A stretch of 64,000 nt of DNA from Dryocola boscaweniae (GCF_025215095.1 NZ_JALHAP010000082.1:434001-498000); one strand, 5' to 3'; numbered from the stretch's first letter, positions 52,230 through 61,889 are shown. Notes: a model not told the origin generated them from the sequence alone. Translations and numbers: made by a program.

Positions 52230-53374
52230 TGATAAAACTGGAAAATCTCACCAAACAGTTCGTTCAAAAAAATGGTCAGACTTTTAACGCGGTTGATAAT
52301 GTCAGCCTGAACGTACCCGAAGGCGAAATGTGCGTACTGCTCGGCCCTTCCGGCTGCGGGAAAACCACCACGCTTAAGATGATAAACCGTCTGATTGCGC
52401 CAAGCAGCGGCAACATCCTGATTAACGGTAAGAACACCAACGAACTCGATACCGTGACGCTGCGCCGCAACATTGGCTACGTTATCCAGCAAATCGGCCT
52501 GTTCCCGAACATGACGATTGAGGAGAACATTACGGTTGTGCCGCGCATGCTGGGTTGGGAAAAGGCTCGCTGTAAAGAGCGCGCCGCCGAGTTGATGAGC
52601 ATGGTCGCGCTGGACCCGACCAAATATATGAATCGCTACCCGCGAGAACTGTCCGGCGGGCAGCAGCAGCGTATCGGCGTGATCCGCGCTCTGGCCGCCG
52701 ATCCTCCGGTTTTGCTGATGGATGAGCCTTTTGGCGCGGTTGACCCGATTAACCGCGAAGTCATTCAGAATGAGTTTCTGGATATGCAGCGCCAGTTGAA
52801 GAAAACCGTCATGCTGGTAAGCCACGACATCGACGAGGCGCTCAAGCTGGGCGACCGTATCGCCGTCTTCCGTCAGGGTAAAATTATCCAGTGCGCAAGC
52901 CCGGATGAACTGCTGGCGAAACCGGCGAACGAATTTGTGGGTTCGTTTGTCGGCCAGGATCGCACGCTGAAACGTCTGCTGCTGGTGCAGGCAGGCGACG
53001 TTACCGATCAGCAACCGACCATTACGGCGCGTGAATCCACCCCGCTGCCGGAAGCTTTTGCCACCATGGACGACAACGATATGCGTTCGATTACGGTAGT
53101 AGACAGCGAGGGCAAACCGCTGGGCTTTGTGAAACGCCGGGAAGCGCGCGGCGCGACGGGAGTCTGCGCAGAGATGCTGCATCCGTTCCGCATTACCGGG
53201 CGTGCGGAGGAAAACCTGCGTATCGTGCTGTCAAAGCTTTACGAACACAACATGGTCTGGATGCCGATTACGGATGAAGAAGGACGTTACAGCGGTGAAA
53301 TCTCGCAAGATTATATTGCCGACTACCTCAGCTCGGGCAAAACGCGCCGCGTGCTGAATATTCATCAGCCATAA
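52229..53374 (+). CDS. osmV: OsmU osmoprotectant ABC transporter ATPase with CBS domains
   Basis: A 381-residue ATPase: Walker A GPSGCGKTT, signature LSGGQQQR, Walker B VLLMDEPFGAVD, then a C-terminal pair of CBS modules (about 255-375) as in OpuA/ProV-type importers, where they sense ionic strength. ATG 52229 overlaps the osmW stop. Last gene of the operon, followed by a strong terminator. Confidence 0.9.
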   Translation: MIKLENLTKQFVQKNGQTFNAVDNVSLNVPEGEMCVLLGPSGCGKTTTLKMINRLIAPSSGNILINGKNTNELDTVTLRRNIGYVIQQIGLFPNMTIEENITVVPRMLGWEKARCKERAAELMSMVALDPTKYMNRYPRELSGGQQQRIGVIRALAADPPVLLMDEPFGAVDPINREVIQNEFLDMQRQLKKTVMLVSHDIDEALKLGDRIAVFRQGKIIQCASPDELLAKPANEFVGSFVGQDRTLKRLLLVQAGDVTDQQPTITARESTPLPEAFATMDDNDMRSITVVDSEGKPLGFVKRREARGATGVCAEMLHPFRITGRAEENLRIVLSKLYEHNMVWMPITDEEGRYSGEISQDYIADYLSSGKTRRVLNIHQP

Positions 53375-53379
53375 AATGC

Positions 53380-53413
53380 AAACCCATACTCATGCAATGA
53401 GTATGGGTTTTTC
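53380..53413 (+). terminator. OsmU operon terminator
   Basis: AAACCCATACTCAT and ATGAGTATGGGTTT form a perfect 14-pair stem with a three-base loop and a T run; it lies five bases before the end of the convergent HisD-like gene and may serve both strands. Confidence 0.9.
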
Positions 53414-53417
53414 TCTG

Positions 53418-54725
53418 TTAATCCCGCGCGCCACCCGTTATTGCAGCAATCTCCTCCGGGCGTAAACGGATTTCCGCTGCGCGACGATGCGCCTGCATCC
53501 CTTCCGTACGGCTCTGGCGAACGGCTGGCTCAGCGACGGCCGCAATGCCATGATCGTCAATCCACTGATGAGTACAAATTTTCACATAAGCCCCCACCCA
53601 CAGCCCGCCGGTGTAACGCGCTGCGGCCATGGTCGGCAGCGTGTGGTTGGTGCCGCAGCATTTATCCGAGAACACCACGCTTGCATTCTGGCCGATAAAC
53701 AGCGAGCCGTAATGACGAATTTTGCTGGCGGTCGCGTGCGGGTCACGGGTATGCACCTGCAGATGCTCCGTTGCCATATGATCGGCCCAGGCGATAAGCT
53801 GCGCCTCATCGCGACACACCACGATTTCGCCCTGACGACGCCATGCTTCTCCGGCAGTCGCCGCAGTCGGCAAGTTTCCAAGCTGGCGTTCAATTTCAGA
53901 CAGCGTTTCATCCGCAATGCGCTGACTGGTCGTCGCCATCCCAACACGGGTGTGGACGTCATGCTCCGCCTGCGCCAGCAGGTCGGCGGCCAGCATTTGC
54001 GGGTTTGCGCTGTCATCGGCAACCACGTAGATCTCGCTTGGCCCGGCAAGCGCATCAATGCCGACTTTACCAAACACCTGCCGTTTGGCTTCGTTAACGA
54101 AGGCATTGCCCGGTCCGACAATTTTATCCACCGCTGGAATGGATTCAGTGCCCCATGCCATAGCGGCAATAGCCTGCGCGCCTCCCACTTTGAAAATGCG
54201 ATGGGCTCCCGCAAGGTGACAAACAGCAATCATTGCTGGATGTGCGCCCGGCGGCAGACAGGCGATGATTTCATCACAACCCGCCACCACAGCCGGAACT
54301 ATCGACATAACTGGCGCAGACAGGATGGGATAACGCCCGCCTGGCACATAGCAGCCAACTTTTTGAATCGGGATAATGCGGTGTCCAAGATGCACGCCGG
54401 GCAGCGTTTCCACTTCCAGCGGTTTCATGGTGGCAAACTGCGCCTGGGCAAAACGTTTCACCTGAGCGATGGCGAATTCGCTGTCTTTCCGGGTCTGCGG
54501 GTCGAGGTCTGCCAGCGCAGCGGCAATTTCGCTCCCGGAAACCTCAAAATTCTCCGGCACGGTTTTGTCGAACTTTGCTGAGAAATCGCGCAGCGCGGCG
54601 TCACCCTGCGCCTTTACCTGGTCGATAATAGCGCTGACTTTGTCCGTTAGCGCCAGGTCTGCCTGGGTATCCTGGCCCTGCGGGCGCTTAATAAATTGCA
54701 CGTCACCTTCGTTAATCGCGCTCAT
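53418..54725 (-). CDS. HisD-like dehydrogenase 1 (non-biosynthetic)
   Basis: A 435-residue member of the histidinol dehydrogenase family, which oxidises a primary alcohol to a carboxylate in two NAD-dependent steps. Zinc ligands (Gln252, His255, Asp354, His413) and the catalytic pair (Glu320, His321) are all present; VGPGNAFVNEAKRQVFG is the family signature. Context (no his genes, SnoaL-like neighbour) and the altered C-terminal region (GGLWVGAYVKICTH) point to a catabolic paralogue, comparable to HpsN sulfopropanediol dehydrogenases. It starts three bases after the SnoaL-like gene, whose end supplies its GGGAG site. Confidence 0.85.
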   Translation of the reverse strand: MSAINEGDVQFIKRPQGQDTQADLALTDKVSAIIDQVKAQGDAALRDFSAKFDKTVPENFEVSGSEIAAALADLDPQTRKDSEFAIAQVKRFAQAQFATMKPLEVETLPGVHLGHRIIPIQKVGCYVPGGRYPILSAPVMSIVPAVVAGCDEIIACLPPGAHPAMIAVCHLAGAHRIFKVGGAQAIAAMAWGTESIPAVDKIVGPGNAFVNEAKRQVFGKVGIDALAGPSEIYVVADDSANPQMLAADLLAQAEHDVHTRVGMATTSQRIADETLSEIERQLGNLPTAATAGEAWRRQGEIVVCRDEAQLIAWADHMATEHLQVHTRDPHATASKIRHYGSLFIGQNASVVFSDKCCGTNHTLPTMAAARYTGGLWVGAYVKICTHQWIDDHGIAAVAEPAVRQSRTEGMQAHRRAAEIRLRPEEIAAITGGARD

Positions 54726-54728
54726 GAC

Positions 54729-55868
54729 CTACTCTCCCATTTGACCCAGTTTAATTTGCGCAAGCATTGCCAGATGATCGTAAACCACCCATTCGTCGAC
54801 GATTTTGCCGTTCACGATGTGGTAATGAGACATCCCCATAACGAACAGACGCTCGCCGGTAGGTTTACCCAGCTCGCCGTAGCCCAAATGATGACCTTCC
54901 ATAATCCAGCGCACCGCGACTTTAGTGCCGCCTTCTTCACAAGGATTTGAGCAAACATGCTGTGGCATCCATGCGCCATCCGGGATCATGCCGATCAGGG
55001 CGAGCGTCTGATGGATAACCGCCGCCTGGCCGTACAGCTCTTTCATTAACGGGCCGTGCCACTGCACGTTGGTCGCGTAAACGTCCTTAATTTTGCCCAG
55101 CATGCGGCGGTTGTAGATTTCGTGCAGCCAGCGCAGGCACTGTTCTTCGATATCGGTATGCGCGATGGAAACGTCACATTCCATTTCCGGCGGGTATTGC
55201 CCAACCATGCGGCGGTTTTCACCGATATCCGTCACGCGGAAGCCTTTATCAAACTGCTCTTTCGCCATGTTGTAAGCCACCGCATCGGTATCAAGCCCGA
55301 GCTGCTTCATCATGGACATATTGTCGCTGACCACCCACTCACGATAAATTTTATTCTCGTGGATCATGCAATCCGCCACGGTGCGGGTAACAAAAGTGCG
55401 GTTTGTCGGTTTACCAAGGTGGCTGTATTGGGTATGGCGGCCGCTTCCGGTGACCAGATGCGACGTATAAAAGCCATCCACGTCATTGCCGTTCCAGATA
55501 ACCTGGGTCGCCATTCCACGACGTTCAGGGAAGGCAATCAATCGTTGCAGGGTATCCTGCACCACCTGCTCGCGGTTATACATGGTGCCCAGCGCGTTAT
55601 ATAAAACGCAGTTATGCGTGTAATGTGTATAAATTAACCCAACGTCACGTTCATCCCATATTTTATGCGTGCAGCGAACAATATAATCGACAATATCGGT
55701 ATAACAATCATCAAAGCCTCTTAACGACTGAACTCGCGGCCGTTTTTCGGGAACCAGATCGATAAAATCGCGGCGCTCCACCTGTAATACAGGATCGTCA
55801 CGGGTAGATTTCGCACTGGTTTTTTCAGAAACTACCGGCGTTTTATTTGTCGCTTCAGTTGAAGACAT
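54729..55868 (-). CDS. Double SnoaL/NTF2-fold protein 1
   Basis: 379 residues: a polar N-terminal stretch (about 1-50) and two SnoaL-like/NTF2-fold domains (about 55-205 and 225-375), a fold used by polyketide cyclases, ketosteroid isomerases and epoxide hydrolases. Conserved pieces such as GKPTNRTFVTRTVADCMI and EWVVSDNMSMMKQLGL repeat in altered form in its second half (GKPTGERLFVMGMSHYHI, EWVVYDHLAMLAQI), showing internal duplication. It is also clearly homologous to 56048-57019. AGGAGG site. Probable isomerase, dehydratase or hydrolase; the substrate is unknown. Confidence 0.75.
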   Translation of the reverse strand: MSSTEATNKTPVVSEKTSAKSTRDDPVLQVERRDFIDLVPEKRPRVQSLRGFDDCYTDIVDYIVRCTHKIWDERDVGLIYTHYTHNCVLYNALGTMYNREQVVQDTLQRLIAFPERRGMATQVIWNGNDVDGFYTSHLVTGSGRHTQYSHLGKPTNRTFVTRTVADCMIHENKIYREWVVSDNMSMMKQLGLDTDAVAYNMAKEQFDKGFRVTDIGENRRMVGQYPPEMECDVSIAHTDIEEQCLRWLHEIYNRRMLGKIKDVYATNVQWHGPLMKELYGQAAVIHQTLALIGMIPDGAWMPQHVCSNPCEEGGTKVAVRWIMEGHHLGYGELGKPTGERLFVMGMSHYHIVNGKIVDEWVVYDHLAMLAQIKLGQMGE

Positions 55869-56047
55869 ATAACCTCCTGCGTTCGATTGGCGTACCGGGA
55901 AATACCCGGCACATAGTATTTAGGGTTGTAGGTAACCCTCACCTGTAAATGGCGATAATGCTTTTCTTTTATTCGGGCAATAAAATCCCCTGATAAATTA
56001 ATTATCATTACCAGAAGATTTATTTTCTGAAGGGAGCCCCTCCGTGA

Positions 56048-57019
56048 TTAATTAAAAATCTGTGACCAGATAGCTAATTCATCAATACCAAGATATTCGC
56101 GAATAATTAGGCCATCGCGTAACTCAAGCTGGCTAATGCCGGTAATTGAGACAGGACGGCGTGTTGGCGCGCCAAATTTGCCGTAACCATCATGCCAGGT
56201 TAATAGCGACCAGCGTAACGACAGCCGGACGGGTTCATTGGCATCACGGCGCACAATCAGGTGATGCAATTGCGTCTCGCAGTCGGCAAACGATGCCCGG
56301 TAGCCTGACAAAAACGCGCCTATATCCTGCTCGCCCGTGCGCAGCACGTGAGCCGGGCCGTGCAAAGTGGCGGCCGGATGATAAAGTCCCGGCACCACGC
56401 CGCTATTGCCGCCCGCCCACATAGAAAGATAGCGCTCCACCAGTCCTGCCAGCGGCCCGTCAATGTCGTCGCCTTCCGGGCCGCCCGCCCAGCGTGCATC
56501 GAGCTCTTCCGCTGGCGTATTTTCCAGCCCGATTTCCTGACGGGCATATGCCAGTTGCTGCGCAAAATCGCGCACGCTAAGCCCAATTTGCGACACGATC
56601 GCCGCGCGATCCTGTAAAAGCCACTCCTGCCTTACCGCGCCGTCGGCGCAGATACGATCCGCCCAGGTACGAACCCACACGGATTTACCGCTCGGTTTGC
56701 CAAAGAACCCTTCGCCCTGATGCTGAATGCAGGCCAGCGTGCGCTGTGCGGCGTAGTATTCGAACTCAGGCGTATGGGTGCACAAAATATCTTCGGTCAG
56801 CACGGTGCGCTGGGGAAAGCTGTGCATGGCCTCGAGCGTGAGACGCATAAATTGCGAAAGGTCGTTAAGCTGCTTTTCAGGCGTGTGGAAAACAACCGGC
56901 GTAGCGTAAAAGTCCGCCAGTTGGCCAATGTCTTTTTGCTCCCACACCACGTGGGTCAGCGTCAGAATAAACTGCTGTATTGAATCAAACTGAGGGCTAA
57001 AGCCCGGCAACCTGGTCAT
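56048..57019 (-). CDS. Double SnoaL/NTF2-fold protein 2
   Basis: 323 residues with two SnoaL-like domains (about 10-160 and 185-320). It aligns with protein 1 (THVVWEQKDIGQLADFY against THKIWDERDVGLIYTHY; GKPSGKSVWVRTWAD against GKPTNRTFVTRTVAD) but lacks its N-terminal extension. It overlaps the LacI-type regulator by four bases, with an AGGAGG site inside the regulator's last codons. A 179-base gap with short inverted repeats separates it from protein 1. Enzymatic role unknown. Confidence 0.75.
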   Translation of the reverse strand: MTRLPGFSPQFDSIQQFILTLTHVVWEQKDIGQLADFYATPVVFHTPEKQLNDLSQFMRLTLEAMHSFPQRTVLTEDILCTHTPEFEYYAAQRTLACIQHQGEGFFGKPSGKSVWVRTWADRICADGAVRQEWLLQDRAAIVSQIGLSVRDFAQQLAYARQEIGLENTPAEELDARWAGGPEGDDIDGPLAGLVERYLSMWAGGNSGVVPGLYHPAATLHGPAHVLRTGEQDIGAFLSGYRASFADCETQLHHLIVRRDANEPVRLSLRWSLLTWHDGYGKFGAPTRRPVSITGISQLELRDGLIIREYLGIDELAIWSQIFN

Positions 57020-58086
57020 TCAACCTCCTGCGGCTGGAACAGAGACAATCCGTCTTTTTCGACCACGCCAGAACGCGGGCGCCGGGCCGAATGGCGCACC
57101 ACCAGAACACCCGGAACCACCACCTGTTCCGGCTCAATGCTTTCGCTTTCAATCTGTTTCATCAGTAAGGCGATTGTCGCGCTCACCATCTCGTCTACCG
57201 GCTGTGAAGCAGACGTTAAAGCATAAGAAGGCCAGCCGGACGGGCCGGTATCGTCATAACCGATCACCGACACATCCTCAGGAATTCGCAGCCCAAACTC
57301 ATAGCGGGCAACGTCCATCACCGTGAGCGCCATATGATCGTTTGCGGCAAAAATAGCGTCCGGCGGCTGCGGTGAGGAAAAGAGTTTACTGGCCGCACGC
57401 GCGGTTATTTTCGCATCGTAATCCCCCTGCACCACCCGTATATCCTCAATGCCTTTTTGCTTAAGAAGATTCACAAACCCGTTCTGCCGCGCCTGATTAA
57501 CCGATGAGTCCGACAGCCCGGCGATATAGGCAAAGCGCTTGTGCTCACCGGCCAGTAAAAATGCGGCTATCTGGCGGGCCGCGGCTTCGTTATCGGTATT
57601 CACACTTGATGCCACGCCGTTTTCTTCGCTGCGGTTAAACAGCACTACCGGGATGCCCGCCGCCAGGCACTCTTCGGAAAGCTCAATGGATAACGACACC
57701 GAAGCCAGCACGATCCCATCGACCCGATACTGCATGATCTGGTCGAAAATCCTGTCCACGTTGCCGTCACGATCGCCCACAAACAGCAGCAGGTGATAGT
57801 TAAGTTCATCCAGCTTCTGCGCCAACGCTTCCAGCACCTGCGGATAAAACTGGTTGTCGAAATAAGACATCACCACGCCGACAATTCGTGAACGTGCGGT
57901 GTTCAGCGAACGGGCAATGGCATTAGGCCGATAGCCAAGCTCACGCGCCGCTTTAAGTACTTTTTCACGCGTTGCGGGCGAAATGCTGGCCCCCGGCGTA
58001 AAGGTTCGCGATACCGCAGATTGTGACACTCCCGCGATTTGCGCCACCTGCTGTGACGTCACGGGTCCAAAAGTCTTACGTTTCAT
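57016..58086 (-). CDS. LacI-family transcriptional regulator
   Basis: 356 residues: N-terminal LacI helix-turn-helix (TSQQVAQIAGVSQSAVSRTF, hinge RPNAIARSLNT) and a periplasmic-binding-protein-like effector domain. It is divergent from the MFS gene and coupled to the SnoaL-like gene, so it is the likely repressor of both arms, using the two operators at 58233-58248 and 58322-58337. The inducer is presumably the pathway substrate or an intermediate. Confidence 0.9.
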   Translation of the reverse strand: MKRKTFGPVTSQQVAQIAGVSQSAVSRTFTPGASISPATREKVLKAARELGYRPNAIARSLNTARSRIVGVVMSYFDNQFYPQVLEALAQKLDELNYHLLLFVGDRDGNVDRIFDQIMQYRVDGIVLASVSLSIELSEECLAAGIPVVLFNRSEENGVASSVNTDNEAAARQIAAFLLAGEHKRFAYIAGLSDSSVNQARQNGFVNLLKQKGIEDIRVVQGDYDAKITARAASKLFSSPQPPDAIFAANDHMALTVMDVARYEFGLRIPEDVSVIGYDDTGPSGWPSYALTSASQPVDEMVSATIALLMKQIESESIEPEQVVVPGVLVVRHSARRPRSGVVEKDGLSLFQPQEVE

Positions 58087-58232
58087 TGTCGCTGTTCCTT
58101 ATCAACATTCCCGTTATGACGCATATGAAAGAAAAACAGTAGCTTGCATCAGTTTAACGGACCGCGAGGGGAATACCAGTCTGGCCATTTTCAACCCCGC
58201 AGGAATGTCTGTTTTTTATACTTACACCATCT

Positions 58233-58248
58233 TTGCATGCGTATGCAA
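58233..58248. promoter_or_regulatory. LacI-type operator 1
   Basis: TTGCAT-GCGT-ATGCAA: six-base arms around a CG-containing centre. It lies about 150 bases upstream of the regulator gene. Confidence 0.7.
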
Positions 58249-58321
58249 CCGCCAAAATTATTTTTTTCACATTTACAAACCCGGCCTTTACAAAATTGAA
58301 ACCTTTTCGTAACTTCAACCT

Positions 58322-58337
58322 TTGAATACGTATGCAT
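58322..58337. promoter_or_regulatory. LacI-type operator 2
   Basis: TTGAATACGTATGCAT matches the reverse complement of operator 1 (TTGCATACGCATGCAA) at 13 of 16 positions, with a centred ACGT. The two centres are 89 bp apart, a distance suitable for looping. Confidence 0.7.
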
Positions 58338-58455
58338 AGAAAACAAAATACACCGTCAGTTTTACCGGTGACAGTGGGTTCAGACCTAAAAACACAACCG
58401 GTTAATGCCGTACTTGATTGGTAATAACCCATTAATTTTTAAGAGGTTCATCACC

Positions 58456-59706
58456 ATGTTTCGTGCCCTTTTTCGTCGATCCGAAGTCAGACTCTTTTTT
58501 ACTATTAGCGTACTGTTTTATATCTGTATCCACAGTATTGACGCCTTTCTCGCCCCGATGCTGGTTAGCGAAGGGATGCAGCCGGAGGTGGTGGGTATGA
58601 TTATGGGGGCCAGCGGGCTTGCCACTCTGTTCGTGCGTTTTCCGATTGGCATACTTTCGGATGTGGTAAAGAGCCGTAAGATTTTTATCCAGTTCAGCCT
58701 GCTGCTGCCGCTGGTAACATGGCCGATTGCTTATCTGGAGCCTAACGCCACCACGCTCTATCTGGCCAAAGCCGCCGATGGCTTCACCGCCGCGACCTGG
58801 GTGCTTTATAACATCTTGTTTATTCGCTACTTTGATCGAAAAGACGCGCCTGCCGCCGTTGCCCTGCTCGCGCTTGCCGGGCCGCTGGGAGTCTTTCTGG
58901 GCAACTGCATTGGCGGGGCGCTGATCCACTTTTTCGACAAAAATATTGCTTACTTCGTCTCAAGCGTTGCCGCGTTGTTGGCCCTGATCCTTACGACTCG
59001 CATCAAAGAAACGCACGATGCCGCCCGGGCGCCAACTTTACGGGCCTGCATTACCAGCGCAAAGCGCCAGTTAAGCGACGGCTCCGTCTGGTTTATCGGC
59101 CTGCTGGCAACCGTTGTCATTCTCGTTCCTTTCGCCACGCGCGATACTTTAACGCCTATTTACGCCCAGCAGCTCGGGGCCAAAGCGGGCATTCTTACCC
59201 TGCTCAGCAACCTGCATCTGATTTTCTACGCGCTGGCAATCGCGCTGTGCAGCTCGGTGTTCTATAAGCGACTCGGGCTGGTTAATACGGCGATAATCGG
59301 TATTTTTCTCCAGCTCATATCCACCGTCGGCGTACCTTTTACCAGCAACATGTACCTGATTTATTTGCTGCAATCTATTGGCGGCTTCTCGTTCGGCATG
59401 GCTTTCGCGGTCTTTATGTCGCTGAGCGTAGTCAACACCGTTGAAGATGAGCAGTCCACGCGGATGGGGCTGTTTCAGACAATCTACTCCTGCGGCATGT
59501 TCGTAGGCCCGGTATTAATGGGGCTGATGCTGCAACATATTAATTTATCCTCGGGCTATTTATTGATTGGCGTCCTGACATTTATCGCGATGTTATTAAC
59601 CCCGCTGGCCGCGCGCAGCGTTAATCAACGCCAGAATAAAATGGCTTTATCTCACGCGGCGACAGGAAAAATGACCACCGCACAGAATTACGGCAACAAA
59701 GCATAA
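58456..59706 (+). CDS. MFS transporter of the catabolic block
   Basis: A 416-residue major facilitator protein with about 12 helices (for example FTISVLFYICIHSIDAFLAP, and FVRFPIGILSDVVKSRKIFI as the loop 2-3 motif). First gene of the plus-strand arm under the LacI operators, so probably the importer of the pathway substrate. ATG 58456 has an AGAGG site; an upstream in-frame start would add 17 residues not typical of MFS proteins. I cannot assign a substrate. Confidence 0.8.
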   Translation: MFRALFRRSEVRLFFTISVLFYICIHSIDAFLAPMLVSEGMQPEVVGMIMGASGLATLFVRFPIGILSDVVKSRKIFIQFSLLLPLVTWPIAYLEPNATTLYLAKAADGFTAATWVLYNILFIRYFDRKDAPAAVALLALAGPLGVFLGNCIGGALIHFFDKNIAYFVSSVAALLALILTTRIKETHDAARAPTLRACITSAKRQLSDGSVWFIGLLATVVILVPFATRDTLTPIYAQQLGAKAGILTLLSNLHLIFYALAIALCSSVFYKRLGLVNTAIIGIFLQLISTVGVPFTSNMYLIYLLQSIGGFSFGMAFAVFMSLSVVNTVEDEQSTRMGLFQTIYSCGMFVGPVLMGLMLQHINLSSGYLLIGVLTFIAMLLTPLAARSVNQRQNKMALSHAATGKMTTAQNYGNKA

Positions 59707-59790
59707 CCAACCCGGCCCTACTTATTAACAGCGTAACCTCCCGTTTATTCGGGCGGGCAAAACACGCCTATAAAAGCACTGGAGAACATC

Positions 59791-61122
59791 ATGGCGCAAT
59801 ATTTAAAAAGCAGTAAATCTTTATCTGAACGTCAGCAGGCCAGTAAACAAGTTAGTATTGCGGTGGAAAATATACTTGCTGATATAGAACAGCGCGGTAA
59901 TGAAGCCATCCGTGAATTATCGATTAAATTTGATAACTATGACCGTCAGGATTATCGCCTGTCGCCCGCTGAAATTAACGCCTGTATCAGGCAGTTGAGC
60001 CGCCAGGATATAAAAGATATCGAATTTGCCCAGCAGCAGGTTTTTAATTTTGCCAGCGCACAAAAAGAGTGCCTGTTAGATCTTGAAGTGGAAACCAGGC
60101 CTGGGGTGATTCTCGGCCATAAAAATATTCCGATTAATGCCGTGGGTTGTTATGTGCCGGGCGGCAAATATCCCCTGCTCGCTTCAGCGCATATGTCCAT
60201 CATCACCGCTAATGTAGCAGGCTGCTCGCGCATCATAAGCTGCGCGCCGCCTTTTAAAGGACAGCCCGCTCCCGCTATCGTCGCGGCCCAGTCAATGGCT
60301 GGAGCTACGGAAATTTATGCTTTAGGCGGCATTCAGGCTATCGGCGCTATGGCGTTAGGAACCGATACTATCGCCCCTGTCGATATGCTGGTTGGTCCGG
60401 GTAATGCATTTGTCGCCGAGGCCAAACGTCAGCTCTTTGGCCGGGTGGGTATCGATCTGTTTGCCGGGCCCACGGAAACGCTGGTCATCGCTGACGAAAG
60501 CGTTGATGCCGAAATGTGCGCCACGGATCTGCTAGGCCAGGCAGAACACGGCGTCACTACCCCAGCTATTTTGTTGACCAACTCAATGAAGCTTGCGCAA
60601 GAGACGCTAAAAGAGGTTGAGCGCTTGCTTACGCAACTGCCTACGGCGGAAATCGCCCGCCAGGCCTGGCAGGATTATGGCGAAGTCATCGTCTGCGACA
60701 GCTACGAAGAAATGCTGCAGGAAGCCGACCGCATAGCTTCCGAACATGTGCAGGTAATGACCAGCCGCGACGATTGGTTCCTTGCCAGAATGACCAACTA
60801 CGGCGCGCTGTTCCTGGGCCCACGCACCAACGTGGCTTACGGCGATAAAGTAATCGGCACCAACCACACGCTGCCAACGCAAAAAGCCGCGCGTTATACC
60901 GGCGGGCTGTGGGTCGGCAAATTTATGAAAACCTGCACCTGGCAGAAAGTACTGAGCGATGAGGCCTCCACCGAGATAGGCAGCTACTGCTCCCGCCTGT
61001 GTCAACTGGAAGGTTTCTCCGGGCATGCGGAGCAGGCCAATATTCGCGTGCGCCGCTACGGCAATCGCGACGTGCCTTATGCAGGTTCCGTTCCGGTTAT
61101 CGACGTGAACGAGGCCAGCTAA
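59791..61122 (+). CDS. HisD-like dehydrogenase 2 (non-biosynthetic)
   Basis: 443 residues, the second histidinol-dehydrogenase-family enzyme of the block. Zinc ligands Gln250, His253, Asp352 and His412 and catalytic Glu318-His319 are intact; signature VGPGNAFVAEAKRQLFG. It is only moderately similar to HisD-like 1, so the two probably act on different alcohols or steps. TGGAGA site before ATG; its stop overlaps the SDR start (TAATG). Confidence 0.85.
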   Translation: MAQYLKSSKSLSERQQASKQVSIAVENILADIEQRGNEAIRELSIKFDNYDRQDYRLSPAEINACIRQLSRQDIKDIEFAQQQVFNFASAQKECLLDLEVETRPGVILGHKNIPINAVGCYVPGGKYPLLASAHMSIITANVAGCSRIISCAPPFKGQPAPAIVAAQSMAGATEIYALGGIQAIGAMALGTDTIAPVDMLVGPGNAFVAEAKRQLFGRVGIDLFAGPTETLVIADESVDAEMCATDLLGQAEHGVTTPAILLTNSMKLAQETLKEVERLLTQLPTAEIARQAWQDYGEVIVCDSYEEMLQEADRIASEHVQVMTSRDDWFLARMTNYGALFLGPRTNVAYGDKVIGTNHTLPTQKAARYTGGLWVGKFMKTCTWQKVLSDEASTEIGSYCSRLCQLEGFSGHAEQANIRVRRYGNRDVPYAGSVPVIDVNEAS

Positions 61123-61889
61123 TGCTCACGCTTCCCTCTGCTCCTGATTTTCGTCTGGACAATCAGCGGGCGCTGGTGACCGGCGGCTCAAAAGGCATCG
61201 GCTTTGCCGCAGCGATAGCCCTTGCGCGGGCCGGTGCCCAGGTATGGATAGCCGCCAGAAACACCGCACCGTTGCGCGAGGCGGCAGAACTTGCCGCACA
61301 GGAAGGGCTGGAGTTGCACACCGTCGCCCTGGATATTACCGATACAGCCCAGGTCAGGCAGGAGCTAAGCCGGCTGCCGGATTTCGATATTCTGGTCAAC
61401 AGCGCCGGGCTCGCCCGTCATCAGCCGTTTCTGGAAGTCAGCGAAGAAAATTACGACGCGGTGATGGCGCTCAACCTGCGGGCAACGTTCTTTCTAAGCC
61501 AGCAGGTTGCTCGCAGGATGAAAGCGAACCATATCCCGGGCGCCATCATTCATATCTCTTCGCAGATGGGGCATGTCGGCGGGCCTGAACGCAGCGTTTA
61601 TTGCGCGTCGAAATTTGCCCTTGAAGGGCTGACTAAAACGATGGCGCTGGAACTGGGAGAGGCGGGCATTCGGGTCAACACGCTTTGCCCGACTTTTATT
61701 GCCACCGAGCTTTCCCGTGCGAGCCTGGCCGATCCGGCTTTCAGCCGCTACGTCCTCGACAATATCAAGCTTAAGCGGCTCGGAACCCTTGAGGACGTGA
61801 TGGGGCCCGTGGTCTTTCTGGCTTCCCCGGCGGCGGCGTTAATTACCGGCGCCGCACTGCTGGTCGACGGCGGATGGACGGCCACATGA
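61122..61889 (+). CDS. Short-chain dehydrogenase/reductase
   Basis: A 255-residue classical SDR: cofactor motif TGGSKGIG (20-27), NSAG (93-96), catalytic Ser (about 147), Tyr160 and Lys164 (YCASK), and a DGG end typical of FabG-like enzymes. It would oxidise or reduce a secondary alcohol or ketone in the pathway. ATG 61122 overlaps the HisD-like 2 stop and its own stop overlaps the hydrolase start. Confidence 0.87.
   Translation: MLTLPSAPDFRLDNQRALVTGGSKGIGFAAAIALARAGAQVWIAARNTAPLREAAELAAQEGLELHTVALDITDTAQVRQELSRLPDFDILVNSAGLARHQPFLEVSEENYDAVMALNLRATFFLSQQVARRMKANHIPGAIIHISSQMGHVGGPERSVYCASKFALEGLTKTMALELGEAGIRVNTLCPTFIATELSRASLADPAFSRYVLDNIKLKRLGTLEDVMGPVVFLASPAAALITGAALLVDGGWTAT

Noticed and set aside
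51638..53182. A 514-codon open frame antisense to osmW/osmV
   Set aside because: Both genes underneath are clear ABC-transporter components with intact motifs; the antisense product has no signature and an odd composition.
53487..54581. A 364-codon open frame antisense to HisD-like 1
   Set aside because: The minus-strand gene has all HisD catalytic residues; the antisense translation is rich in His, Arg and Asn with no domain.
53418..54725. Reading this gene as histidine-biosynthetic hisD
   Set aside because: No other his gene is nearby, the C-terminal substrate region differs, and a second HisD-like gene occurs in the same block under a LacI regulator.
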